Below are positions 17,809 through 27,129 of a stretch of DNA of 64,000 nt, one piece after another. Source of the DNA: Planococcus soli. Lineage in GTDB: Bacteria > Bacillota > Bacilli > Bacillales_A > Planococcaceae. The notes under the pieces are model-generated. The model saw only the letters and a program-made list of their open reading frames with translations, ran no database searches and had not been told where the DNA came from. The stretch spans positions 62,001 through 126,000 of the forward strand of contig NZ_WXYN01000007.1 of the NCBI RefSeq assembly GCF_016881065.1, in the 5' to 3' direction. The translations under genes and the position numbers were made by a program. Within the stretch, counting starts at the first letter, position 1; each line of letters starts with the position of its first letter.

Positions 17809-18007
17809 TGCGTTTCCGCAGTTCTTTGGCCTTGTTCTCAATATGGCTGGTACGAAGATTTTCATATCGGTTGGATGCCACATTACTGTAAATTTTATCA
17901 AACTTCGACTCGTCTTTGGCCGGTTCAGCGTCCGTTTCTTCAATCGCCTCTGCTTCTATAGGTTCTGGACGTTCTGCCAGCTCTTCGTCTTTTGGGTTAT
18001 TGCTCAT
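17801..18007 (-). CDS. Small highly charged protein of unknown function
   Basis: This 68-residue hydrophilic protein has an acidic N-terminal half and a basic C-terminal end (NKAKELRKRKK). It has no hydrophobic stretch and is probably disordered or helical. A CAAAGGAGTGAAGG site precedes the ATG. A SigB-like promoter (18051-18076) suggests a stress protein. No family is recognised. Confidence 0.7.
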   Translation of the reverse strand: MSNNPKDEELAERPEPIEAEAIEETDAEPAKDESKFDKIYSNVASNRYENLRTSHIENKAKELRKRKK

Positions 18008-18050
18008 TAGCCCTTCACTCCTTTGTATAAACCTGCTCTTATGTTAGAAG

Positions 18051-18076
18051 TTTCCCTTGATCGCAGTTGGATAAAC
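18051..18076 (-). promoter_or_regulatory. SigB-like promoter of the 68-residue protein
   Basis: On the minus strand GTTTAT (5/6) at 18071-18076 is followed after 14 nt by GGGAAA (fits GGGWAW) at 18051-18056. The gene start lies 44 nt downstream. Confidence 0.5.
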
Positions 18077-18083
18077 ACCAGAA

Positions 18084-18116
18084 AAAAACGGCCATCATAC
18101 ATTAAAAGATGGCCGT
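18084..18116 (-). terminator. Terminator of the ATP-grasp/sfnG operon
   Basis: A 9-bp stem (ACGGCCATC / GATGGCCGT) is followed on the minus strand by a run of seven T, nine nt after the ATP-grasp stop codon. Confidence 0.88.
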
Positions 18117-18124
18117 ACTTTCTG

Positions 18125-19075
18125 TCAGACAGTTTGTTTCAAGCTTTTTAGTTCTTGTCCGAGAAACTTGGCAAGTTCCAGCATGCCATACTTGCCGGCT
18201 CCTGCTTCCGCATCGGCATTGTAGTTGGTGTTGGTATTCACGTCGTAAGTAAAGATATCCCCCGCAGCGTTGCGAATAAATTCGATTCCGGCTACATTGA
18301 TATCATTCCGTTGCAGGAAAGCTTCATATTTTTTGAGGATGGGATCATCAAAGCCTTGGATCACCTGGAATTTCGGCTTTTCTTCCACTTCTTCCCCTAC
18401 CGGACAAAATAAGTCGTCAATCCGGCAAGCGTCCGCAGGGCATAACTCAAACCCTTCAGATGTATCCACTTGAACAGCATAGACAAACTTTCCACCGACG
18501 AATTCACATCGGGTGATGAATGGTTCCGGTGCTTGAATATACTCTTGAATCAAGGTAATGCCATCAATGGACGGTTCAAATTCAGAGCCTTCGACATATT
18601 CTTTCAATGCCTCGAGTGAATGGAATAATCGCACACCCAATCCTTTGCCGGCACGATTATGTTTAGTAATGAAAGACGGAACACCCATTTTTTCAGCAGC
18701 TTTTAAAATCTGCTCCTGTCCGTTTACAGCAATCGTTTTCGGCGTTTGGATTCCGGCTGCATTTAATGCCATATATTGGTTGACTTTGCTGACTTCCAGG
18801 CGCAAGGCGCGGCTTCCATTAAAGACTGTACGGCCATGGTGCTCAAGCCATACCAGCAATGACTCGGTCAGTTCAGGCGCAAAACGGTGGCCTCTTGTAT
18901 GGGAAGATGCACTCATTCGGCTGTAAAAAACGCCTTCAGGCGGTGCTTCGTTTAAATCGACTAGTCCTTCGTCGATAAACCAGTCTTCATAAGGCAAATT
19001 CAGTTCATTGAGCCGTTTGAACAAATGAGTGGTCCATTCTTCATTTTCGTGAATTACATAAATTTTTTCTGGCAT
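18125..19075 (-). CDS. ATP-grasp ligase, RimK-like
   Basis: This 316-residue protein has the ATP-grasp layout. The N-terminal domain is followed by the lysine/glycine loop ITKHNRAGKGLGV near residues 137-149, the adenine-binding LIQEYIQAPE stretch, and the metal-binding end (GIEFIRN, then DVNTNTNYN). Such enzymes join a carboxylate to an amine or thiol with ATP. The partner molecules cannot be told. The gene follows the sfnG-like monooxygenase by 11 nt and shares its terminator, so both probably work in one pathway. A ribosome site AGGAGG precedes the ATG. Confidence 0.85.
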   Translation of the reverse strand: MPEKIYVIHENEEWTTHLFKRLNELNLPYEDWFIDEGLVDLNEAPPEGVFYSRMSASSHTRGHRFAPELTESLLVWLEHHGRTVFNGSRALRLEVSKVNQYMALNAAGIQTPKTIAVNGQEQILKAAEKMGVPSFITKHNRAGKGLGVRLFHSLEALKEYVEGSEFEPSIDGITLIQEYIQAPEPFITRCEFVGGKFVYAVQVDTSEGFELCPADACRIDDLFCPVGEEVEEKPKFQVIQGFDDPILKKYEAFLQRNDINVAGIEFIRNAAGDIFTYDVNTNTNYNADAEAGAGKYGMLELAKFLGQELKSLKQTV

Positions 19076-19086
19076 ATTGCATCCTC

Positions 19087-20145
19087 CTAGATATTCAGCG
19101 CGCGAATCGCATTTCTTTTTTCTTCTACCAAGGGCATAACTTGTTGTGAAAAACGTTCCATTTCCTCCAATTGCGGAGAAAATTGCAGCAGCAGCAAATC
19201 CAATCCTGCATTTTCAAAAGCGATAATCCGATCTGCAATCTGTTCAGGCGTACCGATCAAATTCGGGCGCAAGCCACGGTTTGATACCGAGTAATCCTCC
19301 AGCTTTATTTGCTGCTCCAGCTGTGATTTGCTGACAAAGTCATTATACCCGACATAGCCGTCTGTTTCTTTGACGTCGGTGATGCGCGCGTATTCTTCAG
19401 CAACCTGCTCTTCTGTATCTCGGCAAATCACGTATGCCGCCATGCCAAATGTCTGCAAAGGTGAACCGCCACCTTGTTGGCGCAATTCTTTCATGCCGTT
19501 GATTTTTTCCTGAATCTCTTCTACGGTTCCGCCATGCATCACATAAGAATCACACGATTCCACAATTGACTTCTTGCCTCGCGGGCTTTCCCCACCAGCA
19601 TAAAGAATCGGATGCGGACGCTGCACCGGCTTAGGTGAAAGGCGCGCATTTTGAATATCGTAGTATTTTCCTTTAAAAGAAAATTCCTCCTGCGTCCACA
19701 TGCCCTTGACGACTTTCAAAAACTCATCTGTCCGGTCATAGCGTTCATCGTGTTCTGTGAAATCTCCGCCGTATTGCTTCGCTTCTTCCGCCCACCAAGC
19801 TGACACTACGTTCAATGTAAAGCGGCCATTGGAGATTTGATCAATATTAGCAGCCATTTTTGCTGCAATAGCTGGGTTATGGAACGCCGGACGGATGGCG
19901 GTCATAATTTCGATTTTTTCAGTCACTGCCGCAAGTGCTGCCGCCGTAGACCAAGCTTCAAGAGAATCAGCGGCCATCCCTTTGATATCATTTAAATTCA
20001 ATTCCGCGATCAAGGTTGTGTCATATCCCCATTTTTCAGCGGATTGAACAACTTTCTTAGCATACTCAAATGTCGGCGGCATTTGTTCTTCATCCACGTT
20101 TCGCAGCCAGCCCCCAAAAATCGGCAACCAAAATCCATATTTCAT
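19087..20145 (-). CDS. LLM-class flavin monooxygenase, SfnG/SsuD-like
   Basis: This 352-residue luciferase-like TIM-barrel enzyme opens with YGFWLPIFGGWLRNV and continues with TLIAELNLNDIKG and the NVVSAWWAEEA segment. These blocks are close to dimethyl-sulfone monooxygenase SfnG and alkanesulfonate monooxygenase SsuD. The expected reaction is FMNH2- and oxygen-dependent cleavage of a C-S bond. ATG at 20145 is preferred because AAGGTG lies 9 nt upstream; a GTG 12 nt earlier has worse spacing. No flavin reductase or sulfonate ABC transporter is nearby, unlike classical ssu or sfn clusters. Confidence 0.88.
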   Translation of the reverse strand: MKYGFWLPIFGGWLRNVDEEQMPPTFEYAKKVVQSAEKWGYDTTLIAELNLNDIKGMAADSLEAWSTAAALAAVTEKIEIMTAIRPAFHNPAIAAKMAANIDQISNGRFTLNVVSAWWAEEAKQYGGDFTEHDERYDRTDEFLKVVKGMWTQEEFSFKGKYYDIQNARLSPKPVQRPHPILYAGGESPRGKKSIVESCDSYVMHGGTVEEIQEKINGMKELRQQGGGSPLQTFGMAAYVICRDTEEQVAEEYARITDVKETDGYVGYNDFVSKSQLEQQIKLEDYSVSNRGLRPNLIGTPEQIADRIIAFENAGLDLLLLQFSPQLEEMERFSQQVMPLVEEKRNAIRALNI

Positions 20146-20304
20146 ATTCACCCACACCTTTCCTTTCCGGGCCGACTTCTCGAAAGATTCAATCTTTTAA
20201 TAGAATAAAAATAGTATACAATAAAACCTTTAATTCTTACCAGTAAACTAGACTTTAAATTCTTTATAAGAAAAATGCCAAATTGGCAATCTACCTCCTA
20301 TAAA

Positions 20305-20784
20305 TCATTTTGCGAATGAAGCGGGCATAACCACAGCGGTCACTTCACCTGTCGCGCACAATGTATTGTCGGCATAAACCTCTGTCTTCACTTTGAATTT
20401 TTTCGGATGGATTTCTTCAATTTTTCCCACAGCTTTCAAAACAACTCCCTGGGGTGTGGGTTTCAGGTAGTCGACATGCAGAGAAGCTGTGACAAATCGC
20501 GGCGGTGATTCACCACTGCCAGGTTCAAACCCATTTTTCCGATGCAACGCTAAAGCAGCAGAGCCTGTCCCGTGGCAATCGACCAATGACGCAATCAATC
20601 CCCCGTAAACAAATCCCGGAATAGCAGTGTGAACAGATTTTGGCTCATACAACGTGACAGTCTCGTCACCACTCCAAGCCGTTCTGAAATGATGCCCTTC
20701 TTTGTTGAGCCGTCCACAGCCATAACACCAGGCAAAGTCTTCTGGATAGTCATCCTGTATAGCGATTACTGGGTGGTTTTCCAT
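20305..20784 (-). CDS. PaaI-type hotdog thioesterase
   Basis: This 159-residue single hotdog-domain protein has the N-terminal CYGCG motif and HTAIPGFVYGGLIASLVDC, which supplies the active-site helix of the PaaI/YiiD-type thioesterases. It probably hydrolyses an acyl- or aryl-CoA in the cytosol. It is transcribed alone, behind an AAAAGGGG site. It is unrelated in detail to the two YbgC-type hotdog proteins of this window. Confidence 0.88.
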   Translation of the reverse strand: MENHPVIAIQDDYPEDFAWCYGCGRLNKEGHHFRTAWSGDETVTLYEPKSVHTAIPGFVYGGLIASLVDCHGTGSAALALHRKNGFEPGSGESPPRFVTASLHVDYLKPTPQGVVLKAVGKIEEIHPKKFKVKTEVYADNTLCATGEVTAVVMPASFAK

Positions 20785-21439
20785 AATGTATTCCCCTTTT
20801 CTTTTAGTTGATTGGCAATCTCAAATATTGGCTTTCCTTAAATATGCCTATTTATACACAAAGGAAAAAGCATGATCCTTTTCATCAGATCATGCTTTTC
20901 CTTTTTCCATCCCTCGAAAATCCTGAGGGATTTTTGCACGCGGAAAATTTTATTAAATTCTTTCTACAAACTGTACATCTCTGACGAATATGGAACTCTC
21001 GTCATTGCAGTTTAGTTGCGCTGACTTGCATTTGCCGATAGGGCAATTGGATTCACGTGTACTTCTCAGTGAATTTTTTCGTTCTGCAGCCAGGCTTTCA
21101 ATTGCACTTCCACAAAAAACTTACGGCTTACTGTTTGAAACACTTTCCGGATAGAAACCCGAGTAACGATGGTTCCTGACAAGAGTGAATATCGTCAGTA
21201 AAGCAAATTTCCCGCCAAGGCTGTGCAGTTTCTCGTCTGAAGGCGATTCTGGATTGAATCCAGTCGTATCTTCCGACGGTGATTCCGCCTTGTACTTTTA
21301 TATTACCCATCCTTCAACTAGAACTAAACCTATTTTTTTAATTTTTTTAATAAATTCTGAATAATATTTTTACTTTTCACCTCCTTCCCTCTATACTAAT
21401 AATTAGTTCGAAATCCGTAATACATAGAGGAGAGATCAT
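20785..21439. other. 655-bp intergenic gap with three terminator-like hairpins
   Basis: No gene is convincing here. Three inverted repeats with T-runs lie close together: 20861-20905 (a 16-bp stem with one bulge), 20909-20935 (ATCCCTC/GAGGGAT then TTTTT) and 21051-21079 (ATTCAC/GTGAAT then TTTTTT). All have their T-runs on the plus strand although no plus-strand gene precedes them. A 60-codon minus-strand frame (21128-21310) has poor ribosome-site spacing. The gap ends at the pepF ribosome site. It may be the remains of a lost gene or a site of small RNAs. Confidence 0.55.
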
Positions 21440-23251
21440 ATGGTTAAAAGTTTGCCCGTACGCTCAGCCATTTCCGCCGAAGAAAAATGGAATTTATCCA
21501 GTTTATTCAACAGCGCTGCCGAGTTTGATCAAGCCCTGGAAAGCTTGGAAAAGGAAGCAGAAGTCTTAAATCAAAAAACGCAAGGAACCATCGTCGATGT
21601 GCCAACTACCATTCAGGCGTTAACGGATTACATGGCTTTTCTCGAAAAGTTAGTTATAGTAAGCACCTACGCAAGTTTGACGATCAGCACAGACCAAACC
21701 AATGATGAATCTCAATTGCAGGCCAGCAAATTCAGCGCTGCATCAGCCAAAATCAGCAGCAAGCTGTCTTTTATCAACAGCGAGCTTCTTGCTTTGCCGA
21801 AAGAAACCTTAGAGCAGGCAATGCAGGAATCTGCAGAGTTCAAAGTATTTCTTGAAAAGCTGCTTCGCAGAAAGCCCTACCAGCTGCATCCTGAAGTGGA
21901 AAAAAGCCTTGCTGCTTATTCTTCCACTTTCAGTGCGCCCTACGGCCTTTACAACACGACGAAAATGGTCGATATGAACTTCGAGGATTTCGAAGTAAAT
22001 GGCCAAACCTATCCGCTCAGCTATGTTTCTTTTGAAGGAGACTGGGAAGCAGAGCCGGATGCAGAGCTTCGCCGGGCAGCGTTTGATGCTTTTTCCAAAA
22101 AGCTCAAAGATTATCAGCATACGACCGCGAAAACTTATGACATGCAGTTGCAGACAGAAAAAACCACAGCAGACCTTAGAGGCTATGACAGCATTTTCGA
22201 TTTTCTTCTATTCAATCAGGAAGTCGACCGCTCACTTTACAACCGCCAAATTGATTTGATTACCAAGGAACTGGCACCGCATATGCAGAAGTACGCCAAG
22301 CTATTGCAGAAAGCTCATGGCTTGGACCGCATGACGTTCGCCGATTTAAAAATTTCTTTAGATCCGAGCTACGAACCGGAAATCACTGTGGAAGAATCCA
22401 AAAAATACATTGACGATGCACTTTCCATTATGGGCACAGACTATATTGAAATGGTTGACCGGTCGTATTCTGAACGCTGGATTGACTTTGCGCAGAACAA
22501 AGGAAAATCGACCGGAGCCTTCTGTTCAAGTCCATACGGTGACCATCCCTATATTTTGATTTCCTGGACCGGCCGCATGAATGAAGTCTTTGTGCTTGCC
22601 CACGAACTTGGACATGCCGGCCATTTCTATAACGCCAACCGTGAACAGAACATCTTTAATGCGCGGCCGTCACTTTACTTTATCGAAGCACCATCGACAA
22701 TGAATGAAATGCTGGTCGCCAACCATCTGCTGAAAAGTTCGGAAAATCCAAAATTCAAACGTTGGGTGATTTCATCGATTGTGGCCAGAACTTATTACCA
22801 TAACTTTGTCACCCACTTGCTGGAAGCTGCCTATCAACGCAAAGTGTATGAGCGGATCGATGAAGGTAAAAGCGTCAATGCCGGCATTTTAAACGCCATT
22901 AAACGCGGTGTGCTGGAAGACTTCTGGGGAGATGCCGTTGACATTACAGATGGCGCCGAGTTGACTTGGATGCGCCAGCCGCATTATTACATGGGCTTGT
23001 ATCCGTACACCTACAGTGCGGGATTGACCATCTCTACTCAAGTTTCCAAAAGGATCTTGAATGAAGGCCAGCCGGCTGTAGATGATTGGCTGGAGGTTTT
23101 AAAAGCCGGAGGCACCAAAACACCGGTGGAACTTGCGAAAATGGCCGGAGTCGATATCACGACCGAACAGCCGCTGCGCGACACTATCGCTTATATCGGC
23201 GAACTGGTGGACGAACTCGAGCGTCTGACAGAAGAAATCGAAAATGGCTAA
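21440..23251 (+). CDS. pepF: Oligoendopeptidase F (M3 metallopeptidase)
   Basis: This 603-residue cytosolic zinc peptidase has the M3 signature HELGH at 388-392 with the third ligand region EAPSTMNE about 28 residues later. The N-terminal half is the long helical M3 domain. It cleaves peptides of roughly 7-17 residues and is used in peptide turnover. Length is typical for PepF. A GAGGAGAG site precedes the ATG. It is a single gene with its own strong terminator. Confidence 0.95.
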   Translation: MVKSLPVRSAISAEEKWNLSSLFNSAAEFDQALESLEKEAEVLNQKTQGTIVDVPTTIQALTDYMAFLEKLVIVSTYASLTISTDQTNDESQLQASKFSAASAKISSKLSFINSELLALPKETLEQAMQESAEFKVFLEKLLRRKPYQLHPEVEKSLAAYSSTFSAPYGLYNTTKMVDMNFEDFEVNGQTYPLSYVSFEGDWEAEPDAELRRAAFDAFSKKLKDYQHTTAKTYDMQLQTEKTTADLRGYDSIFDFLLFNQEVDRSLYNRQIDLITKELAPHMQKYAKLLQKAHGLDRMTFADLKISLDPSYEPEITVEESKKYIDDALSIMGTDYIEMVDRSYSERWIDFAQNKGKSTGAFCSSPYGDHPYILISWTGRMNEVFVLAHELGHAGHFYNANREQNIFNARPSLYFIEAPSTMNEMLVANHLLKSSENPKFKRWVISSIVARTYYHNFVTHLLEAAYQRKVYERIDEGKSVNAGILNAIKRGVLEDFWGDAVDITDGAELTWMRQPHYYMGLYPYTYSAGLTISTQVSKRILNEGQPAVDDWLEVLKAGGTKTPVELAKMAGVDITTEQPLRDTIAYIGELVDELERLTEEIENG

Positions 23252-23336
23252 AGAAAAGCCATGCGGATGATTTAGACTAAACCGCTGCAAACTCGTGTGA
23301 GCGACCACAAACAGAAAATCCATGTATCAGAACCAG

Positions 23337-23371
23337 AAAAAACTCGTTGCCGACCCGGCAACGAGTTTTTT
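23337..23371 (+). terminator. pepF terminator
   Basis: A stem with ACTCGTTGCCG and its complement, flanked by A-run and T-run, lies about 85 nt after the stop codon. Confidence 0.9.
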
Positions 23372-23479
23372 TATAAGACCTTATCAAAATGACCTTAAAA
23401 AATCAGCGTGCCTGCAACGCAAGACTAGATCCGCAGCAACAAAACGGTAGATTGCTGCAATGAAGCCAGGAAGATTTTT

Positions 23480-24766
23480 TTAGGCTTTCTTTTTACGCCA
23501 CAGCAGGAGCTGCTCCACAAAAATAGCTATGATGGTACCGGTGATCAAACCGTTCGATAAAGTAGCAGCCACAACAGATGGCAGGTTCGCCATGCTTTCA
23601 GGCGGAACGAACATGATGCCGACCCCGCTCATCAAACCGAACGCCGCCACTTTGTAGGAATGCTGCCTGTTTTTTTCATTTTCCAACTCCGTAAAGGCCA
23701 TCTCCACCATCTTGGTGAATACGGCAAAAATGACCGCATACGCCACTGGAGCCGGCAAAGAAGCAAGAATAGCCATCACTGACGGAAAAAAACTGATCAG
23801 CACGACAATGACGCCACCGAAGATGAACGACCGGAGCGCTGGGGTTCTGGTAGCGCTGACAAACCCAGCTGCCCCTGAAATTGGCACGGGACCGATGGAT
23901 GAAAACAATCCGGCAATGATGTGGTTGATGCCTGAAGCTGTTGAAGCCTGTTTGATGCGGTCCGGCGTGTGAATCGAGAAGGAATTCTTAAGCACGCTCT
24001 CCATTACCCGAATCGATGCCATCATATTGGCAATCAGCAGGATGGTTAAGAAAAGGGCCGTAACAAACATCCCACTATCCCAGATCAGCGGTCCAAAAAC
24101 CAGCATTTCCGGCAACGAAACCAAAGTATTCACCCCGCTTTCCGCTTCAGGTGATTTGCCGAGAATCCAGAAAATCAGCCAGCCGGCAGTAATCGAAAAT
24201 AGGATGGAATAGCGGCTGACCCAGGGCATTTTGTGGCCCATGCAAAAAAAAGTCAGTAAGATGACCACAATGCTGCCCATCAGCACTAGCCCGTCCACCG
24301 GATCGCCTTTCGAAACAATTCCCAACAAGCCCGCCAAGATCGACTCGCTGATTTGGAGCACCAATAGCAGCAGATAAACAAAAGTGATGGTCGGTGTAAA
24401 GAAAATCTTAAGCTTATCAACCAAGCCGGTATAAGCAAATACGATGAACAGCACACCGCTGTACAACAAGCCGCTTTGCAGCGCTTGAAGCGATTCTTCC
24501 ATAGAGCCATACAGAATTCCAACCAATCCTGCGTAAACAATGAAAATTCCCCACCATAAACCGGCCGGCCCTTCGTTGATCGGCATGCGGTGGCCGATCG
24601 AAGCTTGAACCAGGCAAGCGATGCCCAGCACAAACATGGTTCGCTGGACGAATAGCGCTGTATCCGCCGTATCCATTCCAAAGATGCTGGCAATGGCAAT
24701 TGGTGCTGCGATAGAAGAGGCAATCAAAAAGACCGCCCATTGCACACCGCCAAAAATATTTTTCAT
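23480..24766 (-). CDS. NCS2-family purine/pyrimidine permease
   Basis: This 428-residue membrane protein has 12-14 hydrophobic segments of the uracil/xanthine permease family, including the glycine/proline-rich GPVPISGAAGFV stretch near residue 300. It resembles the YwdJ type of B. subtilis more than PbuX, PbuG or PyrP; substrate is not predictable. The start at 24766 has a GGGGGGAAG site; an ATG 24 nt upstream has none. It is monocistronic and distinct from pbuX at 51000. Confidence 0.88.
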   Translation of the reverse strand: MKNIFGGVQWAVFLIASSIAAPIAIASIFGMDTADTALFVQRTMFVLGIACLVQASIGHRMPINEGPAGLWWGIFIVYAGLVGILYGSMEESLQALQSGLLYSGVLFIVFAYTGLVDKLKIFFTPTITFVYLLLLVLQISESILAGLLGIVSKGDPVDGLVLMGSIVVILLTFFCMGHKMPWVSRYSILFSITAGWLIFWILGKSPEAESGVNTLVSLPEMLVFGPLIWDSGMFVTALFLTILLIANMMASIRVMESVLKNSFSIHTPDRIKQASTASGINHIIAGLFSSIGPVPISGAAGFVSATRTPALRSFIFGGVIVVLISFFPSVMAILASLPAPVAYAVIFAVFTKMVEMAFTELENEKNRQHSYKVAAFGLMSGVGIMFVPPESMANLPSVVAATLSNGLITGTIIAIFVEQLLLWRKKKA

Positions 24767-24829
24767 AAGCGCTTCCCCCCACTTCTTCATTCTGTCAATT
24801 GCTTACAGTATAAACCTTTTGAAAAGCTC

Positions 24830-24853
24830 AAAAAAAGACCCGACAATTGTCAG
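24830..24853 (-). terminator. Terminator of the small membrane protein gene
   Basis: CCTGACAATTGTCGGG, read on the minus strand, forms a GACA/TGTC-based stem followed by TCTTTTTTT. It overlaps the stop codon at 24850. Confidence 0.75.
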
Positions 24854-25119
24854 GCCTTCGGTTTATTGCGTGCTGCTTTTTGTTCATTTACCTTGCGTAC
24901 CGTTTCTTGCGGATCAGCATCGCCTTCAGTTTGTTTGTCCGGGTCAAAGCCGTCTCTGTAGACGACCGGGTATCCCTGTTCTTCCAACTGTTTGACTTGC
25001 TTGCGTGATGCTTTAATCAATAACCGCACTATCAGCACAGATAAAATGAATATAATAACGACAGAAATAATCCCTGGGATGTATTCCGATTTGTCTTCAG
25101 GAAAATATAAAAAATCCAT
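24850..25119 (-). CDS. Small single-pass membrane protein, unknown function
   Basis: This 89-residue protein has an acidic N-terminal peptide, one hydrophobic segment (about residues 15-37) ending in a basic stretch (KASRKQVK), and a charged cytosolic tail. The positive-inside rule puts the tail in the cytosol. I choose the ATG at 25119; the upstream GTG overlaps the AAAGGTGG ribosome site. No family is recognised. Confidence 0.7.
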   Translation of the reverse strand: MDFLYFPEDKSEYIPGIISVVIIFILSVLIVRLLIKASRKQVKQLEEQGYPVVYRDGFDPDKQTEGDADPQETVRKVNEQKAARNKPKA

Positions 25120-25246
25120 TGTGTTGATTCCCACCTTTAAACCTCAAGTTTCATCTTATTATACATGATTCTTGCTTCCATTCTTTTTAGGAACGTGAAC
25201 ATTTCATGGCAAGTTCCGTTAGATTTCCACGCGGTTCATGCCAAAC

Positions 25247-25275
25247 AAAAACCGATCCAAAGAAGATCGGCTTTT
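25247..25275 (-). terminator. Terminator of the NAD(P)-binding protein gene
   Basis: On the minus strand GCCGATC, a 6-nt loop and GGATCGG are followed by TTTTTG, just after the stop codon at 25284. Confidence 0.85.
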
Positions 25276-25283
25276 CCAGAAGA

Positions 25284-25925
25284 TTAATGGTTTTCAGAAA
25301 CGACGGTGAATCGTCTATTCTTATGTTCACCGCTTTCGATTTCATCGACTAGGGCAATGGCATAATCCGCATAGCTGATATAGCTTTTTCCTTTGCTGTT
25401 AACAATAAATCCATCATCGCCTTTTTGGTAGCGGCCAGTGCGGCGTCCCTCCGGATCGAAAAATGCTGCAGGGCTCAAAAAAGTCCATTGAACTCCTTCT
25501 GAAGCTTCCAGGTCTGCCAGATTTTGCGCCTGGCCATTAGCGATCGATTTAAATGCTTCAGGAAACTCAGGGGTTTCTGCCAGGCGGGTTGTGCGCGCTT
25601 CATCGACGAACAAACTGCCAGCTCCCCCGACTACAATCAAACGGGTTTCATGGGCTTCTTTCAGTGCGTTAATCAGAATTCTTCCAGCTTCGATATGCTG
25701 TTCAGCTTTTTCAGGCGGAACCCCGAATGCATTGACCACTACGTCAAAGGGAGCTAAATCTTCTGTCGATAAACTGAAAACATCCTTCTCCAGCACCGGT
25801 ATATCCTGGTTCTCAACCTTTTGTGAATTTCTGACGATGGCCGTTACTTCATGGCCTCTTTTCACTGCTTCTTTTAAGATTAAATCACCGGCTTTTCCGG
25901 TCGCACCAATAATCCCTATTTTCAC
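25284..25925 (-). CDS. NAD(P)H-binding NmrA/YwnB-like protein
   Basis: This 213-residue atypical SDR has the N-terminal cofactor motif GIIGATGKAG at residues 3-12 and a Rossmann fold without the YxxxK pair. It matches the YwnB/NmrA-like group, often considered redox sensors or reductases. GTG at 25925 is the start, with GGAGGGG upstream. It follows the LLM oxidoreductase by 73 nt with no terminator visible between, so it may be cotranscribed. Confidence 0.88.
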   Translation of the reverse strand: MKIGIIGATGKAGDLILKEAVKRGHEVTAIVRNSQKVENQDIPVLEKDVFSLSTEDLAPFDVVVNAFGVPPEKAEQHIEAGRILINALKEAHETRLIVVGGAGSLFVDEARTTRLAETPEFPEAFKSIANGQAQNLADLEASEGVQWTFLSPAAFFDPEGRRTGRYQKGDDGFIVNSKGKSYISYADYAIALVDEIESGEHKNRRFTVVSENH

Positions 25926-25998
25926 TTACTTCCCCTCCAGTCTCTATAATCTGTATAGATGAACAAAAAGATTAGCTTTATAACAAGCGGGTCGGCTT

Positions 25999-27042
25999 TT
26001 ACACATTTGAAGTGGCAGAATCTTGTTGGATCACGTTAAATCGGCTTGCAGCCTGCTTCAATACTTCAAATGAACGTTTTCTTTTTTCCTGGTCGTAAAT
26101 ATAGGAAACCGCAATCACTTCATCGATCTGCAGTTCCGCTACAAATTTCCCTAAATGCTCGCTGATGGTTTCTTCATCGCCTTGGAACGTATATTGAGAC
26201 ATTCCGCGCACCATCATTTCCTCACGGTAGCTCCATTGGCCGTCCATTGTATCGAGTGGCGGCTGCAGCAGATTTTTGCTGCCTCTCACGACATTCAAAT
26301 AAAATTGATCACTGGACGTTGCCAGTTTATCAGCTTCTTCGTTCGAATCAGCCCCAATGACATTGACGCAGACCATCACATACGGCTCAGCCAAGTATTC
26401 AGAAGGCTGGAACTCGCTGCGGTAAATCTGCAGTGCCTGCTTTAGCTGCTGCGGTGCAAAATGCGCCGCAAACACGTACGGCAAGCCAAGGCTGGCAGCA
26501 AGCTGAGCACTTGAAGTGCTGGACCCAAGAATATAAACCGGCACTCCGGTTCCTACACCCGGATGTGCCCGGACAGGTCCTTGCTCATCAAGCGGTTTCA
26601 AGTAATTTTGCAATTCGATAACATCCTGCGGAAAAGCAAACGCTGTTTCCTGGGTGGTTCTGCGAAGTGCATGTGCTGTCTGCATGTCTGTTCCTGGAGC
26701 GCGTCCAAGACCCAGATTCAATCGTCCCGGATGCAGGGTTTCCAACGTACCGAATTGTTCTGCAACAACCAAGGGTGTATGGTTTGGCAGCATAATGCCG
26801 CCTGACCCTACTTGAATGGATTCGGTGTTTTCAAGCACTTTGGAAATCAAAATTGCTGTAGCGGAGCTTGCAAGGGTGGCTGTATTATGATGTTCGGACA
26901 GCCAAAACCGCCGATAGCCAAGCTTTTCTGCATGCTGAGCAATAGTAACCATTTCATCTAGGGCATCTTTCGTTGTGCCTCCTTCACGGACCGGAACCAA
27001 ATCCAGTACGGAAATCGGAAATAAATCTATGGGTTGCGACAT
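25999..27042 (-). CDS. LLM-class flavin-dependent oxidoreductase (luciferase-like)
   Basis: This 347-residue protein has the luciferase-like TIM barrel: [13 protein letters not shown] at 42-54, then [13 protein letters not shown] and the NLGLGRAPG loop. This subgroup (YhbW/YvbT-like) has no established substrate and probably uses FMN. It differs clearly from the SfnG-like enzyme at 19087. It lies upstream of the YwnB-like gene and 87 nt downstream of the MBL hydrolase gene. Confidence 0.9.
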   Translation of the reverse strand: MSQPIDLFPISVLDLVPVREGGTTKDALDEMVTIAQHAEKLGYRRFWLSEHHNTATLASSATAILISKVLENTESIQVGSGGIMLPNHTPLVVAEQFGTLETLHPGRLNLGLGRAPGTDMQTAHALRRTTQETAFAFPQDVIELQNYLKPLDEQGPVRAHPGVGTGVPVYILGSSTSSAQLAASLGLPYVFAAHFAPQQLKQALQIYRSEFQPSEYLAEPYVMVCVNVIGADSNEEADKLATSSDQFYLNVVRGSKNLLQPPLDTMDGQWSYREEMMVRGMSQYTFQGDEETISEHLGKFVAELQIDEVIAVSYIYDQEKRKRSFEVLKQAASRFNVIQQDSATSNV

Positions 27043-27129
27043 TTGTTTAACTTCCTTTCGTCCTTCTTATTCTCTAAGGATAAAAGGAAAATATCTGGTA
27101 CACAAACTATCTGCCTGCCCATCAGCGAT

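Noticed and set aside
21128-21310. 60-codon minus-strand frame in the gap before pepF
   Set aside because: GAAGG touches the ATG directly, so spacing is unsuitable, and no family is recognised. A decayed remnant cannot be excluded.
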